From assembly GCA_004794785.1 (NCBI GenBank), contig SJOL01006420.1:6435-70434 (forward strand): 64,000 nt of DNA, in the 5' to 3' direction. Under the pieces are notes generated by a model. That model did no database searches. It was not told where the DNA came from and saw only the letters and a program-made list of their open reading frames with translations. This stretch comes from Opisthorchis felineus (Eukaryota; Platyhelminthes; Trematoda; Opisthorchiida; Opisthorchiidae). Positions 61,679-64,000 of this stretch are shown in pieces. Both the position numbers and the translations under genes were made by a program. Within the stretch, counting starts at the first letter, position 1, and each line of letters begins with the position of its first letter.

Positions 61679-61696
61679 TCGATCGATCGATCGATC
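61679..61696. repeat. Short (GATC)n run
   Basis: Four GATC units in a row. Confidence 0.8.
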
Positions 61697-62085
61697 CATT
61701 TGCCGGAACATACGTAAAAGTGCCAAGAGATCGGATAACAGTGGTTGCATTTTGAATATGGGACTCCGGATGTCACATGCATTCAAGGAGCCGTGGAGTA
61801 AATTACGATAAAAATCACCTCATGAACACAACTACGACCATCTTGTCAATGTGCGGTAGCTCAGAGAGAAATAGTCGTCTAGTTAGTAGAAAAAACCGCG
61901 TGCTTGCTCTTTTCCTTTTTGTCACAAGAACCTCTCTAACAGAACCAGTTACTGAAGATTGACCACGCGGTCCGGCAATATCTTAACTAGCACCTGAAAC
62001 TGAATAACTGGTTCTAAGACTGTAGTACTCGCTTGAAATTTGGCTAATTTTCCTTAATACACTTTTTATATTTCCCAATTTTAAG

Positions 62086-63396
62086 TCAACTCGCGAAGAA
62101 GTTGAGGACGACCAAAACTACCCGGAGGTCCTCTGGGACTCTGGTGGTTGTAAGATATTTGTGACGGCATCTGTTAATCGCTTTGTCACAGCGCATTCAC
62201 CGTTTGTCAACTGAATAAGGGTTGTCGCAACTGAATTGGCTGGGCTATCAGCTGGCGAAAGCGAATCTCGAATGGAAAATTACACTTTTATGTCGGTCGA
62301 ATTCCGGAATTTTCTAATGATCGCGGTTCATATTTTCGGGACATTTTCTTCAGAAGTACTCTTTAACTGGTGGACCACAGCTTCATCTAGCATCAATAGT
62401 CAAGTTGCCAGTGTCTACGACCTGCAGTGGTCAAAAAATGGAAATCGTCTAAGGTTCTCCGCAAGTCGTTCGTCTGCTCCGCTATCATCCTTGCTTACCT
62501 CACTGGATCTTAGGGACGGCTTGCGAAAATGCTTACAAGGTGACCTTTTACCGAGTGAAATCACATACTTATACGATGACCTAACGAGTAACTAGCTGAA
62601 ACTCTTGGAGTAGTTGTCCAGTGTTATTTGCGCAGACATATTCAATCACGTCAGTGACAAAAGGTACTCGCAACCACCCGGCTCCCTTCCGTCGAGTTTT
62701 TGATGTGTCACTTAATGAAGTTGCACTCTCGGGGGACCAGGGTTAATATTATTCCGGCTCACTGAAGATATATTACTTCTTTCTGGGCAAAACTTAACGC
62801 TTTTTGGAAAACGTCAACCTTCCATTCGTTCAGAATGGTATGCTGAATATGGAAGTTCTACTTCTCAGCGCCAGCCTCCATTTTACTAGGTTTATTTGAG
62901 CTAGTAAGAATAAATGTATCGCGAGAAGTGGGAATTTCGGTTGACCTTGTCGACTGCTACTACATAACAATGCATCGACCAGCAGTTGAACGACTCATGG
63001 GCACACCCTAGATTAACCAAACAAGAAAACGGCTACTTGGTCATTACCATTGTGAGATGACTTTGTAATGTTAAATCTTTTGGACAGATAACTGTGGTAT
63101 ATGGGACTGGATCAGTAACGCTTCACCGACTGCTAGGCGAACCGAGTTCCTATCACTTGTCAGAGTGGTAAACGAACCATTTTCGTCTGATTTGTGGCTT
63201 TGTCTCAGCTATGTGTGTGACGATCTATGAAGAGTGAAATTGTGCCGCCTGGATCGTCTGGATAGTGCTTCCTGTATTCAATGGTTTTACAGGTTTTCAG
63301 GAATTCTCGTCGATCTGCTGAGGCAGATGCCATCCAATGTATTTGCCACCGCAGCTGCAGTCGAACTGGTCAGCAGCACTCTGGGCGGAATAGGCA
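62086..63396 (+). CDS. Partial gene of unknown function, three exons, continues beyond window
   Basis: Exons 62086-62149, 62252-62539 and 63301-63396 all join in phase 1 at good GT/AG sites (GTAAGA, GTGACC and GTAGGT donors). The joined frame has no stop. It reads from TREEVEDDQNYPEVLWDSGG through MENYTFMSVEFRNFLMIAV and YDLQWSKNGNRLRFSASR to ILVDLLRQMPSNVFATAAA and VELVSSTLGGIG. The end looks like a helical repeat of a HEAT/armadillo kind. The start and end of the gene are not in view; the first exon begins in phase 0 behind a TTTTAAG acceptor and the third ends in phase 1. I do not recognise the family. Confidence 0.45.
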
Positions 63397-64000
63397 GTAG
63401 GTTAAGGTGTCCGTTCTATCAGCCAGATTAGCTTGGTGAAACAACGGAGCTATAGTTTGGCCGCTTCCCGAAAGCTAAGAACATTGTTGTTACAAACAAG
63501 ATTCGATTCACATCGTCCAACAGCAGAGCTCAGTAGTGCTCATCACTTTCGAAGCCAGTCACTGATTTCACACTGGTTTCACGGTCACACAATTGGAAGC
63601 GTAACTTCTCTCACGAGAAAAAACTGAATGGTTGATCGGAATGGAATACATGCATGTCCACCCCTCACCCGTTCACCGAACAAGGTCATGGCAAAAGTCC
63701 AACACGCTGACCGAATCATATGATTGGACAGAAAAATGTGCCCCTACATTGTTCAGCAGTAAAATTATCCGGTGTGCTGCGGACACCTTAAAGTTCAATG
63801 AGTTCGTTACGAGGAGCTAAAAAGTCACAAAATTCCAAATTAGGAAATTTCCTAGCCTCATTTTTGAATTAGGAAATAGTATGCAAAAATAACCGCGAAG
63901 AGAACAATGGCCAAAGGTAACTAGACGTCACCACATTCTAAAAGCTATACGGAAAAACTGTTCTACTTGAATTTACTTCCCAATCCTAACGGCCTTTTCG

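Noticed and set aside
1..64000. CRISPR arrays, bacterial operons or prophage
   Set aside because: No regularly spaced short repeats, no Shine-Dalgarno-led gene runs; intron-rich genes and tRNA-SINEs show a eukaryotic genome.

Overview
The window looks like nuclear DNA of a digenean trematode (flatworm). Genes are split by many introns with GT/AG borders. The few recognisable proteins are ordinary animal housekeeping proteins. The rest is repeats that are typical together in flukes: RTE/SR2-type non-LTR retrotransposon pieces, Penelope-like element (PLE) pieces with hammerhead ribozymes, a tRNA-derived SINE, and a second SINE with its own hammerhead (like schistosome Sm-alpha). I cannot name the species.

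Layout. 1-3.8 kb: repeats (RTE reverse transcriptase on minus, a SINE inverted pair). 3.9-14.5 kb: a large multi-exon gene on plus with an N-terminal coiled coil, a basic/serine-rich middle and a helical C-terminal part; at best tentatively an ICE1-like protein. 17.1-24.3 kb: a complete six-exon cyclophilin H (PPIH) gene. 24.6-28.8 kb: RTE fragments, SINEs and a small minus-strand ORF. 29.6-33.8 kb: exons of an acidic serine-rich protein. 34.9-39.2 kb: a complete five-exon TIPIN/Swi3 gene (replication-fork protection). 39-51 kb: mostly repeats, including a PLE endonuclease region and a ~1 kb repeat that is inverted relative to one at 32 kb, plus one isolated exon-like block. 51.2-53.1 kb: a predicted two-exon gene for a small secreted cysteine-rich protein. 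54.6-55.5 kb: a predicted coiled-coil protein gene directly behind an intact hammerhead SINE. 58-61 kb: a decayed PLE with reverse transcriptase and terminal repeats. 62.1-63.4 kb: three phase-matched exons of an unknown gene running out of the window.

All confidently read host genes are on the plus strand. PPIH acts in the U4/U6 snRNP and TIPIN at replication forks, so they do not form a pathway; the neighbourhood is probably incidental. The most notable system-like signal is the density of self-cleaving ribozyme relics from two retroelement classes (at least ten copies), three of which keep the catalytic core. All gene models come from reading frames, splice-site consensus and phase matching by eye; no alignment or transcript data were available.
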